Assembly: GCF_042678485.1 (NCBI RefSeq)
Contig: NZ_JBHTKR010000002.1
Location: forward strand, 372,001-436,000
DNA: 64,000 nucleotides
Source of the DNA: Seohaeicola saemankumensis
GTDB lineage: Bacteria > Pseudomonadota > Alphaproteobacteria > Rhodobacterales > Rhodobacteraceae
Direction of reading: 5' to 3'
Below, piece after piece: positions 15,197 to 22,875 of the stretch (position 1 is its first letter; each line of letters begins with the position of its first letter). Below the pieces are notes generated by a model. The model made no database searches, was not told the DNA's origin, and saw only the letters and a list, made by a program, of their open reading frames with translations. A program made the translations under genes and the position numbers.

Positions 15197-17389
15197 GTGG
15201 GCAGGACGATCCGGCAGGAGCAATGCGACGGGGTTGCAGTTCTCAGGCTGGCAGACGCGCCATCCAACTTGCTGACGCAGGCCCTGCGCGCCGATCTGGA
15301 CGACGCGTTGTCACAGGCGATCGCGGATCCTGAAACCAGGGCCATCGTGCTGACGGGGCTGGGCGATGACCCGACCCGGGGCCCGACCCGGGGGTTTTCC
15401 GCGGGCCTTGATCTGCGCGAAGCCGAAACCGGCTTTGCCGCGCCCGACCCGGCCGCGCTGTGTCGAAAGATCGAAGACAGCCCCAAGCCCGTCGTTGCGC
15501 TGCTGCACGGTCTGACCACGGGCGCTGGCGTGGAACTTGCCTTGGCGTGTCATGCAAGGCTGGCCACTGCGGATGCCTCTATCGGATTTCCCGATGTGAT
15601 GATGGGCCTGTCCCCCTGCGCGGGGGCGACCCAGATCCTGCCCCGCATCCTGGGGGCACAAGGGGCGCTGGACCTGCTGCTGACCCAACAGCCGCGCCGG
15701 TTGCGCGCCCGCGCGCTGCGGCCGCTGGTGGAGTGGCTGATCGGTGAAGACGAAGACGCGCTTGCCGCCGCGCTGGGCGTGGCGCGGGAACTGGGCAAAG
15801 ACCGGGCCGCCGGCGACCCCCTGCGCCGCAGCGGTGAACGCGCCGAGGGGCTTGCCGATTTCGCGGCCAATGCCGCCGCCGTGGCCGCGCGGCGGGAACA
15901 GGTGGCGCAAAGCCCCAACATCGCCGGGCGCAGGATTGTGGATTGTGTCGAGGCGGCATGCCTTCTGCCCTATGAGGCGGGCCTGTCCTATGAGGCGGTG
16001 GCCTTTCAGGACCTTCTTGAGTCCGATCTGTCAAAGGCGCTGCGACATGCCATATTCGCTGAACGGCGTGCCCCCAACATGCCCGAACTGGCACGTGCGG
16101 CATCTGCGGCGGCGGCGGCGCCGCCGCTGCGGCAGGCCGGGATTGTCGGTGGCGGGGCGCAAGCCGCCGGTATGGCCGTGGCCTGTCTGGAAGGCGGCGT
16201 GCCGGTGGTGCATTTCGAACGTGACGAGGTCGCTCTGACTGCACTTGAGGGCCGGATGGACGCGATGCTGGCCCAGGCCGCCAAGGCCGGGCGCATCCCC
16301 GAGGCTGAACTGCCCCGCCGCCGTGCGCTTTGGCGTGGCACGACCCGGTTGGCGGATATGGCCGGGGCCGATCTTCTGATCGAGGTTGTGGCCGATAACC
16401 CGACCACAAAGACGCAGGTCATGGCCGCGCTGGACCGTGTCGCAAGTCAGGGCGCGGTGCTGGTCACGACCTCGACCCGGTACCCGATCGATCAGATGGC
16501 GGCCGCAACCACGCGACCCGCGCAGGTGCTTGGGCTGCGCTTGCCCGTGCCGGGGCATCTGACGCGCCTGGCCGAGGTGATCCCCGGACGCGCCACATCC
16601 GATCAGACCGTGACGCGCATCGTCACCTTGCTGCGCGACCGGCTGCGGCGCATCGTGGTGCGGTGCGGCACCGGGGTCGGGGGGCTGGGCGAGCCGATCA
16701 TGGCCGCGTTGCACCAGGCGGGCGCCAGCATGTTGCGCCTTGGCGCCACCCCGGACGAGATCGACAGCGCCCTGATTGACCATGGATTTGCCCAGGGCCT
16801 GTTCCGGCAGATGGACATGATGGGCCTTGAGAACTGCCTTGCCCGGGGGCGGGCGCTTGCCGGACAAGGGAGGGCGGCGCAGGATTCGGCGCATGTGCCG
16901 GCCTATCTGGACGATCTCGACCGTCTGGTGATGGCAGGCCGGACAGGGCAGGGCGCAGGGCGCGGCTATTTTCTGTGGCAGGACGGTCAGGCCCATGCCG
17001 ATCCGGCGGTTCTGGCGATCCTTGATCTTGCCGCCGCCCGCCGGGCCGACAATGCGCCCCCCCTGGCCCCCGAGGCCATCGTGTTGCGGGCCGTGGCTGC
17101 CATGGCCAATGCTGGCGCGCGGGCCTTGCGGGCGGGCGTCGCCCTCAGGCCGTCGGACATTGATGCGGTAATGATCAACGCCCACGGGTTTCCGCGCTGG
17201 CATGGCGGGCCGATGAAGGCCGCCGACCTGGTCGGCCTGTTCGATATCCTGCAAGCGCTGAAACGATTTACCGCCGAGGATCCCGCGCTCTATACACCCG
17301 ATCCGGGCTTCGCGGCTCTGGTCAAGGAAGGCGAGAGTTTCGACGCGCTCAACCTGATCGGCCGCAAAAGGCGCACCATTCCAGGCTGA
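15197..17389 (+). CDS. Degenerate FadJ/FadB-like crotonase + 3-hydroxyacyl-CoA dehydrogenase fusion
   Basis: The 730-residue protein has the layout of a fatty-oxidation multifunctional enzyme: crotonase domain (about 1-190), linker, NAD-binding domain (about 310-490) and two C-terminal helical domains. Key residues are altered. In the crotonase part the first catalytic Glu is kept (AGVELALACHARLA) but the second is Asp (FPDVMMGL for LPETKLGI). The dinucleotide loop reads GGGAQAAG instead of GAGxMGxG. The catalytic-His segment HFFNP is replaced by RLPVP, giving GLRLPVPGHLTRLAEVIPG, while the downstream Glu remains. The start is GTG at 15197. It may be a pseudoenzyme or work on an unusual CoA ester. 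Confidence 0.8.
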   Translation: MGRTIRQEQCDGVAVLRLADAPSNLLTQALRADLDDALSQAIADPETRAIVLTGLGDDPTRGPTRGFSAGLDLREAETGFAAPDPAALCRKIEDSPKPVVALLHGLTTGAGVELALACHARLATADASIGFPDVMMGLSPCAGATQILPRILGAQGALDLLLTQQPRRLRARALRPLVEWLIGEDEDALAAALGVARELGKDRAAGDPLRRSGERAEGLADFAANAAAVAARREQVAQSPNIAGRRIVDCVEAACLLPYEAGLSYEAVAFQDLLESDLSKALRHAIFAERRAPNMPELARAASAAAAAPPLRQAGIVGGGAQAAGMAVACLEGGVPVVHFERDEVALTALEGRMDAMLAQAAKAGRIPEAELPRRRALWRGTTRLADMAGADLLIEVVADNPTTKTQVMAALDRVASQGAVLVTTSTRYPIDQMAAATTRPAQVLGLRLPVPGHLTRLAEVIPGRATSDQTVTRIVTLLRDRLRRIVVRCGTGVGGLGEPIMAALHQAGASMLRLGATPDEIDSALIDHGFAQGLFRQMDMMGLENCLARGRALAGQGRAAQDSAHVPAYLDDLDRLVMAGRTGQGAGRGYFLWQDGQAHADPAVLAILDLAAARRADNAPPLAPEAIVLRAVAAMANAGARALRAGVALRPSDIDAVMINAHGFPRWHGGPMKAADLVGLFDILQALKRFTAEDPALYTPDPGFAALVKEGESFDALNLIGRKRRTIPG

Positions 17390-17464
17390 CGCGCTGTCTT
17401 GCCGGAGCACCGTCCCAGACCGCTGCGAACGCGCGGGCCCAGTCGCTGGCCCATTTGCTGGTGA

Positions 17465-17680
17465 TCAGTTCAGGAAGACCCCGATCACGACCATCATCAG
17501 GCCGATCACCGACAGGAACAGCGCCCCCAGGTTGATGGGAACAACACCCTGGATCACGGCGCGCAGGTCGTCGTCTGACAACTCGGCGCGTTTCGCGGCA
17601 GCAACCTTGAAGATACACCAGACCAACCCGCACAGACCGGCGACGGACACGATCGCACCACCCCAAATCAATCCTTGCAT
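17465..17680 (-). CDS. Small two-helix membrane protein
   Basis: This 71-residue protein starts MQGLIWGGAIVSVAGLCGLV and has two hydrophobic helices (about residues 4-24 and 48-70) with a short charged loop AAAKRAELSDDDLRAVIQG between them. I recognise no named family. The frame stays open to 17800, but the ATG at 17680 has AGGAGCGGAAAC upstream and gives a sensible membrane protein. It sits alone between the FadJ-like gene (convergent) and gapR (divergent). Small proteins of this kind are common in Rhodobacterales; no function can be given. Confidence 0.7.
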   Translation of the reverse strand: MQGLIWGGAIVSVAGLCGLVWCIFKVAAAKRAELSDDDLRAVIQGVVPINLGALFLSVIGLMMVVIGVFLN

Positions 17681-17817
17681 GTTTCCGCTCCTGTTTCGCC
17701 CCTGTGCCATAGCGCATCGCATCGAGTGTCGCAACGCGGCGCCTTTTCGCATCATCGGTCTTGCAGGGCGCCGGGGCGGGCGATAGGGAAGGGCATCCAA
17801 CCGGAGGTCTGATACCC

Positions 17818-18078
17818 ATGAGCGACACCAGCACCGATGCCACCTACAGCGTTGCCGCCGAAGAACTGCGCGCTTTCATCGAACGCTACGAGCGCCTGGA
17901 GGCCGAAAAGAAGGATATCGTCGACGCCCAGAAGGAAGTGATGGCCGAGGCCAAGGGCCGTGGCTATGACACCAAGGTGCTGCGCAAGGTCATCTCGCTG
18001 CGCAAACGCGACAAGGACGACATCGCCGAGGAAGAAGCGGTCCTGGAAATGTACAAGGCCGCACTCGGGATGATCTGA
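17818..18078 (+). CDS. gapR: GapR family (DUF2312) DNA-binding protein
   Basis: The 86-residue protein matches DUF2312/GapR. The helical family core runs from ELRAFIERYERLEAEKKDI through EVMAEAKGRGYDTKVLRKVI to RKRDKDDIAEEEAVLEMYK. In Caulobacter GapR is a nucleoid-associated protein that clamps overtwisted DNA ahead of replication and transcription machinery and stimulates topoisomerases. The length is normal. The start is preceded by CGGAGGTCTGATACCC. It is convergent with a sulfotransferase-like gene across a short repeat-rich spacer. Confidence 0.93.
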   Translation: MSDTSTDATYSVAAEELRAFIERYERLEAEKKDIVDAQKEVMAEAKGRGYDTKVLRKVISLRKRDKDDIAEEEAVLEMYKAALGMI

Positions 18079-18100
18079 TCCGCGCAAGATCTGATCTGCG

Positions 18101-18124
18101 GCCCATTTTGCCGCCCATTTTGCC
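18101..18124. repeat. Tandem 12-base duplication
   Basis: GCCCATTTTGCC occurs twice in direct succession (18101-18112 and 18113-18124), 23 bases after the gapR stop in a convergent intergenic spacer. Confidence 0.8.
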
Positions 18125-18161
18125 ACCCGGTCAGCTGCCGGTCTTCATCGGCTGTTTCCAC

Positions 18162-18178
18162 CGCCGCGGTTCGCGGCG
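18162..18178. terminator. Hairpin between convergent genes (possible terminator)
   Basis: CGCCGCG (18162-18168) pairs with CGCGGCG (18172-18178) around a GTT loop. It lies between gapR and the convergent gene ending at 18259. No T-tract follows on either strand, so its role as a terminator is uncertain. Confidence 0.35.
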
Positions 18179-18207
18179 TCGCACGTGCATTCGGGCCGAT
18201 ATTTCGA

Positions 18208-18247
18208 TCCTGCATGACGGACGCCGTTCCTGCATGACGGACGCGCG
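18208..18247. repeat. Tandem 20-base repeat
   Basis: TCCTGCATGACGGACGC is present exactly at 18208-18224 and again at 18228-18244, a 20-base period with 3-base spacers. It occupies the end of the convergent spacer, next to the stop of the minus-strand gene. Confidence 0.8.
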
Positions 18248-18258
18248 TCTTGCCCGGA

Positions 18259-19134
18259 TCAGGGGACGATCATCTCAACCCCGGGCATGCGCTGGATCGC
18301 AAAGATGTCTTCTTCGTAAAGCTCGGTCATCTGCGTGATCAGCTCTGCGGTCCAGCCCGGCAGGTCGACCTCTTCCACGATTTCCTCGTCGAGGGCGTAT
18401 TTGTCCAGAAACGCCGCGATCACCCGCCGTTTCTGGATCTCGGTCATGACCGGATGCGTCTTGAGATAGGCGCGAAACCGTTTCATCCCATCGGCGGACA
18501 TGATCTCGGACAACAGGTCGAAGCCGCCGATGATCTTGGTATTGGGTTCCAGCCCGGCCATCTCGCGGATCAGATAGGCCCAGATCAGCGGCGTATCTTC
18601 GTTGCACCAGACCGTGACGTCGACATCCGGTACGGCCTGGCGAATCCGCGTCAGCAATTCCGACCAACGCAGAATCAGCGGCTCGGATCCGTTCATGAAT
18701 TCCAACAGATCGGTGTCCGGGGCCTGGGCGAAGACGGCGGGCAGAAAGGTCGCGGGATTGCGCAGCGCAAGGCACAGCTGGATCCGGTCACGCGGGAACA
18801 GTTCACGCATGCGGGCCAGTTTCACCTCGGCGCCGGGATAGAACACGCCCTTGCCGACGGCCAGTTTCGGCACTGAAAAGAAATTGTCGTTCGACAGGAT
18901 CATGCGATCGGGAAGATCGCCTTCCAGGATTTCATCAAGCAGCATTTCGCGGGCATGCTGCGCGGGGTCCCCCTGGCTCATCGCATGCAGCGTGTCGCGC
19001 AACAGCCGCCGATAGCGCGAGGGGCCGGGCACGGCCACACCCAGCTGGCCGAAAGCCTCCTTGTTCTTGAGCATGCATTTGATCAGCCGATCCTCGTCGG
19101 TGGCATGAACGCCCGCGTGCAGAACGATGTGCAT
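18259..19134 (-). CDS. Sulfotransferase-like protein of unknown function
   Basis: This 291-residue protein opens MHIVLHAGVHATDEDRLIKC. The position and spacing echo the PAPS-binding start of bacterial sulfotransferases (LHAGVHKTGTTSIQ), but the P-loop Lys-Thr-Gly-Thr-Thr has become Ala-Thr-Asp-Glu-Asp. Later blocks such as RDRIQLCLALRNPATFLPAVFAQ resemble the 3'-phosphate region (RNPxxxxxS) of the same fold. It may be a degenerate or divergent sulfotransferase that no longer binds PAPS. The start at 19134 was chosen because the upstream extension is unlike any protein N terminus. It is divergent from an iron-type ABC permease, with 123 bases between starts. Confidence 0.65.
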   Translation of the reverse strand: MHIVLHAGVHATDEDRLIKCMLKNKEAFGQLGVAVPGPSRYRRLLRDTLHAMSQGDPAQHAREMLLDEILEGDLPDRMILSNDNFFSVPKLAVGKGVFYPGAEVKLARMRELFPRDRIQLCLALRNPATFLPAVFAQAPDTDLLEFMNGSEPLILRWSELLTRIRQAVPDVDVTVWCNEDTPLIWAYLIREMAGLEPNTKIIGGFDLLSEIMSADGMKRFRAYLKTHPVMTEIQKRRVIAAFLDKYALDEEIVEEVDLPGWTAELITQMTELYEEDIFAIQRMPGVEMIVP

Positions 19135-19154
19135 CCTGTCTTTCTCTCGCCTTG

Positions 19155-19198
19155 CTGGACAGTTATCCTGCGGACTATAAGCTCTTTTCTGGACAGTT
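19155..19198. promoter_or_regulatory. Direct repeats in the divergent promoter region of the iron-type permease
   Basis: CTGGACAGTT occurs exactly at 19155-19164 and 19189-19198 (34-base period), with a related CTGCGGACTATAAG between them. The pair lies between divergent start codons at 19134 and 19258. It could be a regulator binding site, for instance an iron-responsive one given the permease, but the regulator is not identified. Confidence 0.45.
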
Positions 19199-19257
19199 GA
19201 ACCGTATTCGGGCATTCAACGCGCTGCAATGCGACGCGCGGGAGACGCGAGACACCC

Positions 19258-20928
19258 ATGAGCGATATCACCCTGACCCACAGGACCCAGCCGGGTTGGC
19301 GCCGTCTGATCGCGCCCCTGCTCAGCCCCTGGTCCCTTGGGGCCCTGGTGATCGCGGCCATCGTGGTGCTGCCGATCCTGTCCGTGGTCTGGATTGCATT
19401 GACCCCGGGTGAGAACATCTGGCCGCACCTGATCTCGACCACCTTGCCGCGTTATCTGAAGAACACGGCGGTCCTGATGCTGAGCGTGGGTATTCTGGCG
19501 GGGCTTGTCGGCACAGGTGCCGCCTGGCTGGTGTCGCGTTACCGCTTTCCGCTGTCGGGCTGGCTGGAATGGCTGCTGTTGCTGCCACTGGCGATCCCGG
19601 CCTATGTCGGGGCCTATGCGCTGGTTGACCTTTTCGAATATGCGGGTCCGGTGCAGACATGGTTGCGCCATGTGATGGGCTGGACCACGTCGCGCGATTA
19701 CTGGTTCCCGCCGATCCGGTCGATGGGCTCTGCCATTTTCGTGCTGACAGCGGCGCTTTATCCTTATGTCTACCTGCTGGCGCGCGCCGCCTTCCGCGAA
19801 CAATCCGCCGCCGCCGAAGAGGTGGCCCGCTCGCTGGGGGCAGGGCCATGGGGCCGTTTCGTCCGCGTGGGCCTGCCACTGGCGCGCCCCGCGATTGCGG
19901 CGGGCATGGCCATCGTGATGATGGAGACAGTCAACGATTTCGGCGCCGTCGATTATTTCGCGGTGCAGACCCTGACGACGGGGATCTTCAGCGTCTGGCT
20001 TGAGGCCGGGAATGCGGCCGGGGCCGCACAGATCGCATCTGTGGTGCTGGTGCTGGTGATCCTGCTTGTCGGGCTTGAGAAATCCAGCCGCCGCCGCATC
20101 CGTTTCTTCAATCTGTCCACCCGCCACCGCGCGGTCGAACGCGTGGCATTGCACGGTCCGGCCGGCTGGGCCGCCACGCTGCTGTGTCTTGTTCCCTTTG
20201 TCGTGGGCTTCGTGCTGCCCGCCGGCGTGATCCTTTACCATGCGCTGAACAATGCGGATCGCTGGGCTGATCCCGCATTGCTGCGCGCGCTGTTCAACAC
20301 CCTGACCGTCGGCGGGATGGCCGCGGTCGTGACCGTCCTGGCGGGGGTTTTCATGGTCTATGGCGTGCGCCTGTCGGGCCACCGACTGCCTCGTTTGCTG
20401 CTGCCACTGACGACGATCGGCTATGCGGCGCCGGGTGCGGTGCTGGGGGTGGGCTTGCTGATCCCGCTGGCGGCGCTGGATCATCGGATCGCCGACACGG
20501 TCGAGGCAGTGACGGGCATTGATGTGGGCTTGCTGTTGACCGGATCGGCCACCGCCTTGGTGCTGGCCTATACTGTGCGCTTCTTCGCCATAGCCCAAGG
20601 GGCGGCCGATGCGGCGATGGGGCGCGTGTCGCCCAGCCTGCCGATGGCCGCGCGGTCGCTGGGTCGCAGCCAGGGTCAGGTGCTCGGGCAGGTCTATTAT
20701 CCGCTGATCCGGGGCTCTGTCGCCTCGGCCCTGCTTCTGGTTTTCGTGGATTGCGTCAAGGAACTGCCCGCCACGCTTCTGTTGCGTCCCTTCAACTACA
20801 ATACGCTGGCGACGCGGGTTCATGATCAGGCCAGCCTTGAAAACCTTGGCGACGCAGCCCCCGCCGCGATCCTGGTGATCCTGGTAGGGTTGGCGGCCGT
20901 GGGACTTTTGGCAAGAACCAATCGATAG
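19258..20928 (+). CDS. Iron(III)-type ABC transporter permease (FbpB-like, two fused halves)
   Basis: The 556-residue inner-membrane protein has about 12 helices in two repeated BPD-permease halves. Each half has an EAA-type loop: AAAEEVARSLGAGPWGRFVRVGLP in the first (about residues 182-205) and MAARSLGRSQGQVLGQVYYP in the second. This fused form is typical of FbpB/ThiP-class importers for ferric iron. No binding protein or ATPase gene is adjacent in the window, so it is an orphan permease gene here. Shared direct repeats lie in the upstream divergent region. Ferric iron is the best guess for substrate; thiamine or similar is possible. Confidence 0.85.
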   Translation: MSDITLTHRTQPGWRRLIAPLLSPWSLGALVIAAIVVLPILSVVWIALTPGENIWPHLISTTLPRYLKNTAVLMLSVGILAGLVGTGAAWLVSRYRFPLSGWLEWLLLLPLAIPAYVGAYALVDLFEYAGPVQTWLRHVMGWTTSRDYWFPPIRSMGSAIFVLTAALYPYVYLLARAAFREQSAAAEEVARSLGAGPWGRFVRVGLPLARPAIAAGMAIVMMETVNDFGAVDYFAVQTLTTGIFSVWLEAGNAAGAAQIASVVLVLVILLVGLEKSSRRRIRFFNLSTRHRAVERVALHGPAGWAATLLCLVPFVVGFVLPAGVILYHALNNADRWADPALLRALFNTLTVGGMAAVVTVLAGVFMVYGVRLSGHRLPRLLLPLTTIGYAAPGAVLGVGLLIPLAALDHRIADTVEAVTGIDVGLLLTGSATALVLAYTVRFFAIAQGAADAAMGRVSPSLPMAARSLGRSQGQVLGQVYYPLIRGSVASALLLVFVDCVKELPATLLLRPFNYNTLATRVHDQASLENLGDAAPAAILVILVGLAAVGLLARTNR

Positions 20929-20980
20929 CGCGCAAACCCACTTGCCACCCGCGACGCGATTGCGTAAATCCCTGCCCAAT

Positions 20981-21056
20981 GCCCCTATAGCTCAGCTGGT
21001 AGAGCAACTGATTTGTAATCAGTGGGTCCGCGGTTCGAGTCCGTGTGGGGGCACCA
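20981..21056 (+). tRNA. tRNA-Thr (anticodon UGU)
   Basis: A complete 76-base cloverleaf is present, including an encoded CCA end. The acceptor stem is GCCCCTA/TGGGGGC, the D arm is GCTC-AGCTGGTA-GAGC, the anticodon arm is ACTGA-TTTGTAA-TCAGT with TGT at 21014-21016, and the T arm is CGCGG-TTCGAGT-CCGTG. It reads ACA codons. The accessory region begins directly downstream, consistent with use of the tRNA 3' end as an integration site. Confidence 0.97.
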
Positions 21057-21118
21057 AAAAATCAAATAAAATCAGCGTGATAGTCGTCATTGGGGAAGCT
21101 GTTGGGCGACCTCGTTTT

Positions 21119-21142
21119 GATTTGTCACCGGATTTGTCACCG
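21119..21142. repeat. Tandem 12-base repeat 62 bases downstream of tRNA-Thr
   Basis: GATTTGTCACCG occurs twice back to back (21119-21130, 21131-21142) and is followed by AATTTTT. Tandem short repeats beside a tRNA 3' end are typical of integrase arm-binding sites in attL/attR regions. No integrase is present, so this is a suggestion. Confidence 0.6.
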
Positions 21143-21344
21143 AATTTTTAACATCGAAACACCCCCGGATTCGTCAATTAAGACAGTCCCAATTTCTGCG
21201 AATTTCCTCATTTTCCGAGACCGCTAGCCCCCACCATCAGGATCATGGGACCTGCAACACCAACCTCGCGAGTTGATCCATAGACTGCTGTGGCTTATCC
21301 CCTTCCAGGCGCAAGGAGTGTGGGATCCGACATGAAGGGCGGAG

Positions 21345-21360
21345 AGCGGACTTTCGCTGC
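21345..21360. repeat. 16-base dispersed motif, copy A (AGCGGACTTTCGCTGC)
   Basis: AGCGGACTTTCGCTGC is one of four copies of the consensus AGCRGACNTTCRCTGY in the accessory region. It lies just upstream (to the left) of the DUF2182/DUF1326 pair. Confidence 0.7.
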
Positions 21361-21500
21361 GGGGGGGCGTGATGGTCAGCTACCCGGACTTTTCTGCAAT
21401 TGAGCTCGACAGGCCAGATGGCCGCTTGGCGGCCTTCAGCGGCTACGTAAAGCTGGAAAGGCTTACCGATTAGCCACTTGGAAAAAGCGTGCTGCCAGTC

Positions 21501-22262
21501 TCAGTGAAAGATCAGCCACAAGCCCCATGCGATCAGCAAGCCTCCACCCAGTCTTGCGACCTGTTCGCCCCGGGGGGCGAGTTTTTCCAGGGCAACGATC
21601 CCCGAAAGGATCGCAATCGTCGTCAAGCTCATGACGCCGCCGACGAACAATACCATCATCAGGGACCAACAGCAGCCAATGCAGTAGTATCCGTGCTTGA
21701 GCCCCATTTGGAATGCCCCCCTGCGGCCAGCACGCCAGTTCGTCAGCAAGAAGCCGATTGGAGTTCTGCATTTGCGCAGACATACGGCCTTGAGCGGGGT
21801 CAGCTGAAAGATGCCTGCTGCAATGAGGATGCCGCCGCCGACCAATGCCCCCTGAACTCTCAGCATATGTGACAGGACATCTGCACGTTGGAAATTCCAT
21901 TGCAGGGCTGTCGCTGCCAAGCTGAACAGGGCCCAGGTGAGAAGATACGCAGCTAGGAACCAGCGATTTGCATGAGGGGTTTCAGAGTCACGTCTCACCG
22001 CGATCCGCCGATGGATCACCAACATTGGAATGGCCGAAGGCAACATCATCGCGCCCATCATCACTGCCCACATCAGCCAGACGGCAACGACCTCCTTTAC
22101 CGCCCAATTAGACGTCATCGGCATCATCAGGCTGATCAGGGGAGAGGACATGTTGGCCACTGACCAAAGGACAAGAACCCAGCCAGTCATCGACAGGACA
22201 ACAAGGGCAGCTAGGCCGTTCCGCATGTCAGGGCCATTCGCAGGGTTGGGTCTGATCGCCAT
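21501..22262 (-). CDS. DUF2182 domain-containing metal-binding-type membrane protein
   Basis: The 253-residue protein has about six or seven hydrophobic helices and two conserved features of DUF2182: a methionine-rich helix (VWLMWAVMMGAMMLPSAIPM, about residues 65-85) and a cysteine cluster HGYYCIGCCWSLMM near residue 200. DUF2182 proteins are described as predicted metal-binding integral membrane proteins. The start at 22262 has GGAAG just upstream and lies 10 bases after the DUF1326 gene, so the pair is one operon. Met and Cys clusters fit copper handling, but no function is proven. It lies in the accessory region after tRNA-Thr. Confidence 0.85.
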   Translation of the reverse strand: MAIRPNPANGPDMRNGLAALVVLSMTGWVLVLWSVANMSSPLISLMMPMTSNWAVKEVVAVWLMWAVMMGAMMLPSAIPMLVIHRRIAVRRDSETPHANRWFLAAYLLTWALFSLAATALQWNFQRADVLSHMLRVQGALVGGGILIAAGIFQLTPLKAVCLRKCRTPIGFLLTNWRAGRRGAFQMGLKHGYYCIGCCWSLMMVLFVGGVMSLTTIAILSGIVALEKLAPRGEQVARLGGGLLIAWGLWLIFH

Positions 22263-22272
22263 TTCTTCCAGA

Positions 22273-22875
22273 TCAGTTCCAGTAGGCGAAATCGGTCGCG
22301 AACCCGCAGCGCTCAGAATAGCTGAATGCCAGTGGGGCATCTTCGACTGTCAGGCTCGAGACGGATTCCTGACCCGGGTGATCGTGTCCTGGAATCCCGC
22401 AGGATACCAGGCCATCAAATTCAAAGTCTCGCACGACCTGCGCAGATGCTGATGTCCCGACTTTTATAGTTTCGACTCCAGCGGTGTGGTCAAGTCGGAT
22501 TTCAGCACGCTTGATCCCGAGGATCCTCGAAAAATTTGCTGTCACACCCAGATTTCCGCCGGTCTGGCCACTGAAGATTTGGCTCAGAGCATCGAACTGT
22601 GGCTGCGTAGCGGTTTCGTCGATGTAGATAAACACGGACCAGATATCGTCGCCCACATCATCGTTATAGGTCCCTGCGATTGACACACTCAGGCCCGACA
22701 GATCGATGCTATCCATGCGTCCCTTGGTGATGCGCCACGACAGAAGGAAATCACAATCCCCGTATGTCGAGCGACCACCGGGAATCTCCCCCTGCCGCCG
22801 ACAGGGGCAAACAGCTTCACAGTTACACGCCTCATAGTAGCTTCCTGCGATATGATAGGTCCGTGGTTCATCCAT
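22273..22875 (-). CDS. DUF1326 domain-containing protein
   Basis: The 200-residue soluble protein is a DUF1326 member. Near the N terminus it has a dense cysteine set, YYEACNCEAVCPCRRQG (Cys 17, 19, 23 and 25), with further Cys in STYGDCDF, LVSCGIPGHDHPG and SERCGF. The GHDHPG histidines could also bind metal. DUF1326 genes are often found next to DUF2182 genes, as here. The arrangement suggests a metal-binding partner for the membrane protein. The ATG at 22875 has AGGGGCAGGAC in front. No signal peptide is visible, so it is probably cytoplasmic. Confidence 0.85.
   Translation of the reverse strand: MDEPRTYHIAGSYYEACNCEAVCPCRRQGEIPGGRSTYGDCDFLLSWRITKGRMDSIDLSGLSVSIAGTYNDDVGDDIWSVFIYIDETATQPQFDALSQIFSGQTGGNLGVTANFSRILGIKRAEIRLDHTAGVETIKVGTSASAQVVRDFEFDGLVSCGIPGHDHPGQESVSSLTVEDAPLAFSYSERCGFATDFAYWN

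Larger units (their letters stand above)
21057..21500. other. Gene-free spacer after tRNA-Thr; possible island border
   Basis: This 444-base stretch has no convincing gene. It is less GC-rich than its surroundings near the tRNA. It holds a perfect tandem repeat at 21119-21142 and one copy of the 16-base motif at 21345-21360. The remainder looks like scrambled non-coding sequence, with short runs such as CCGGACTTTTCTGCAATTG. No integrase gene or repeated tRNA 3' end was seen in it. Confidence 0.6.
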
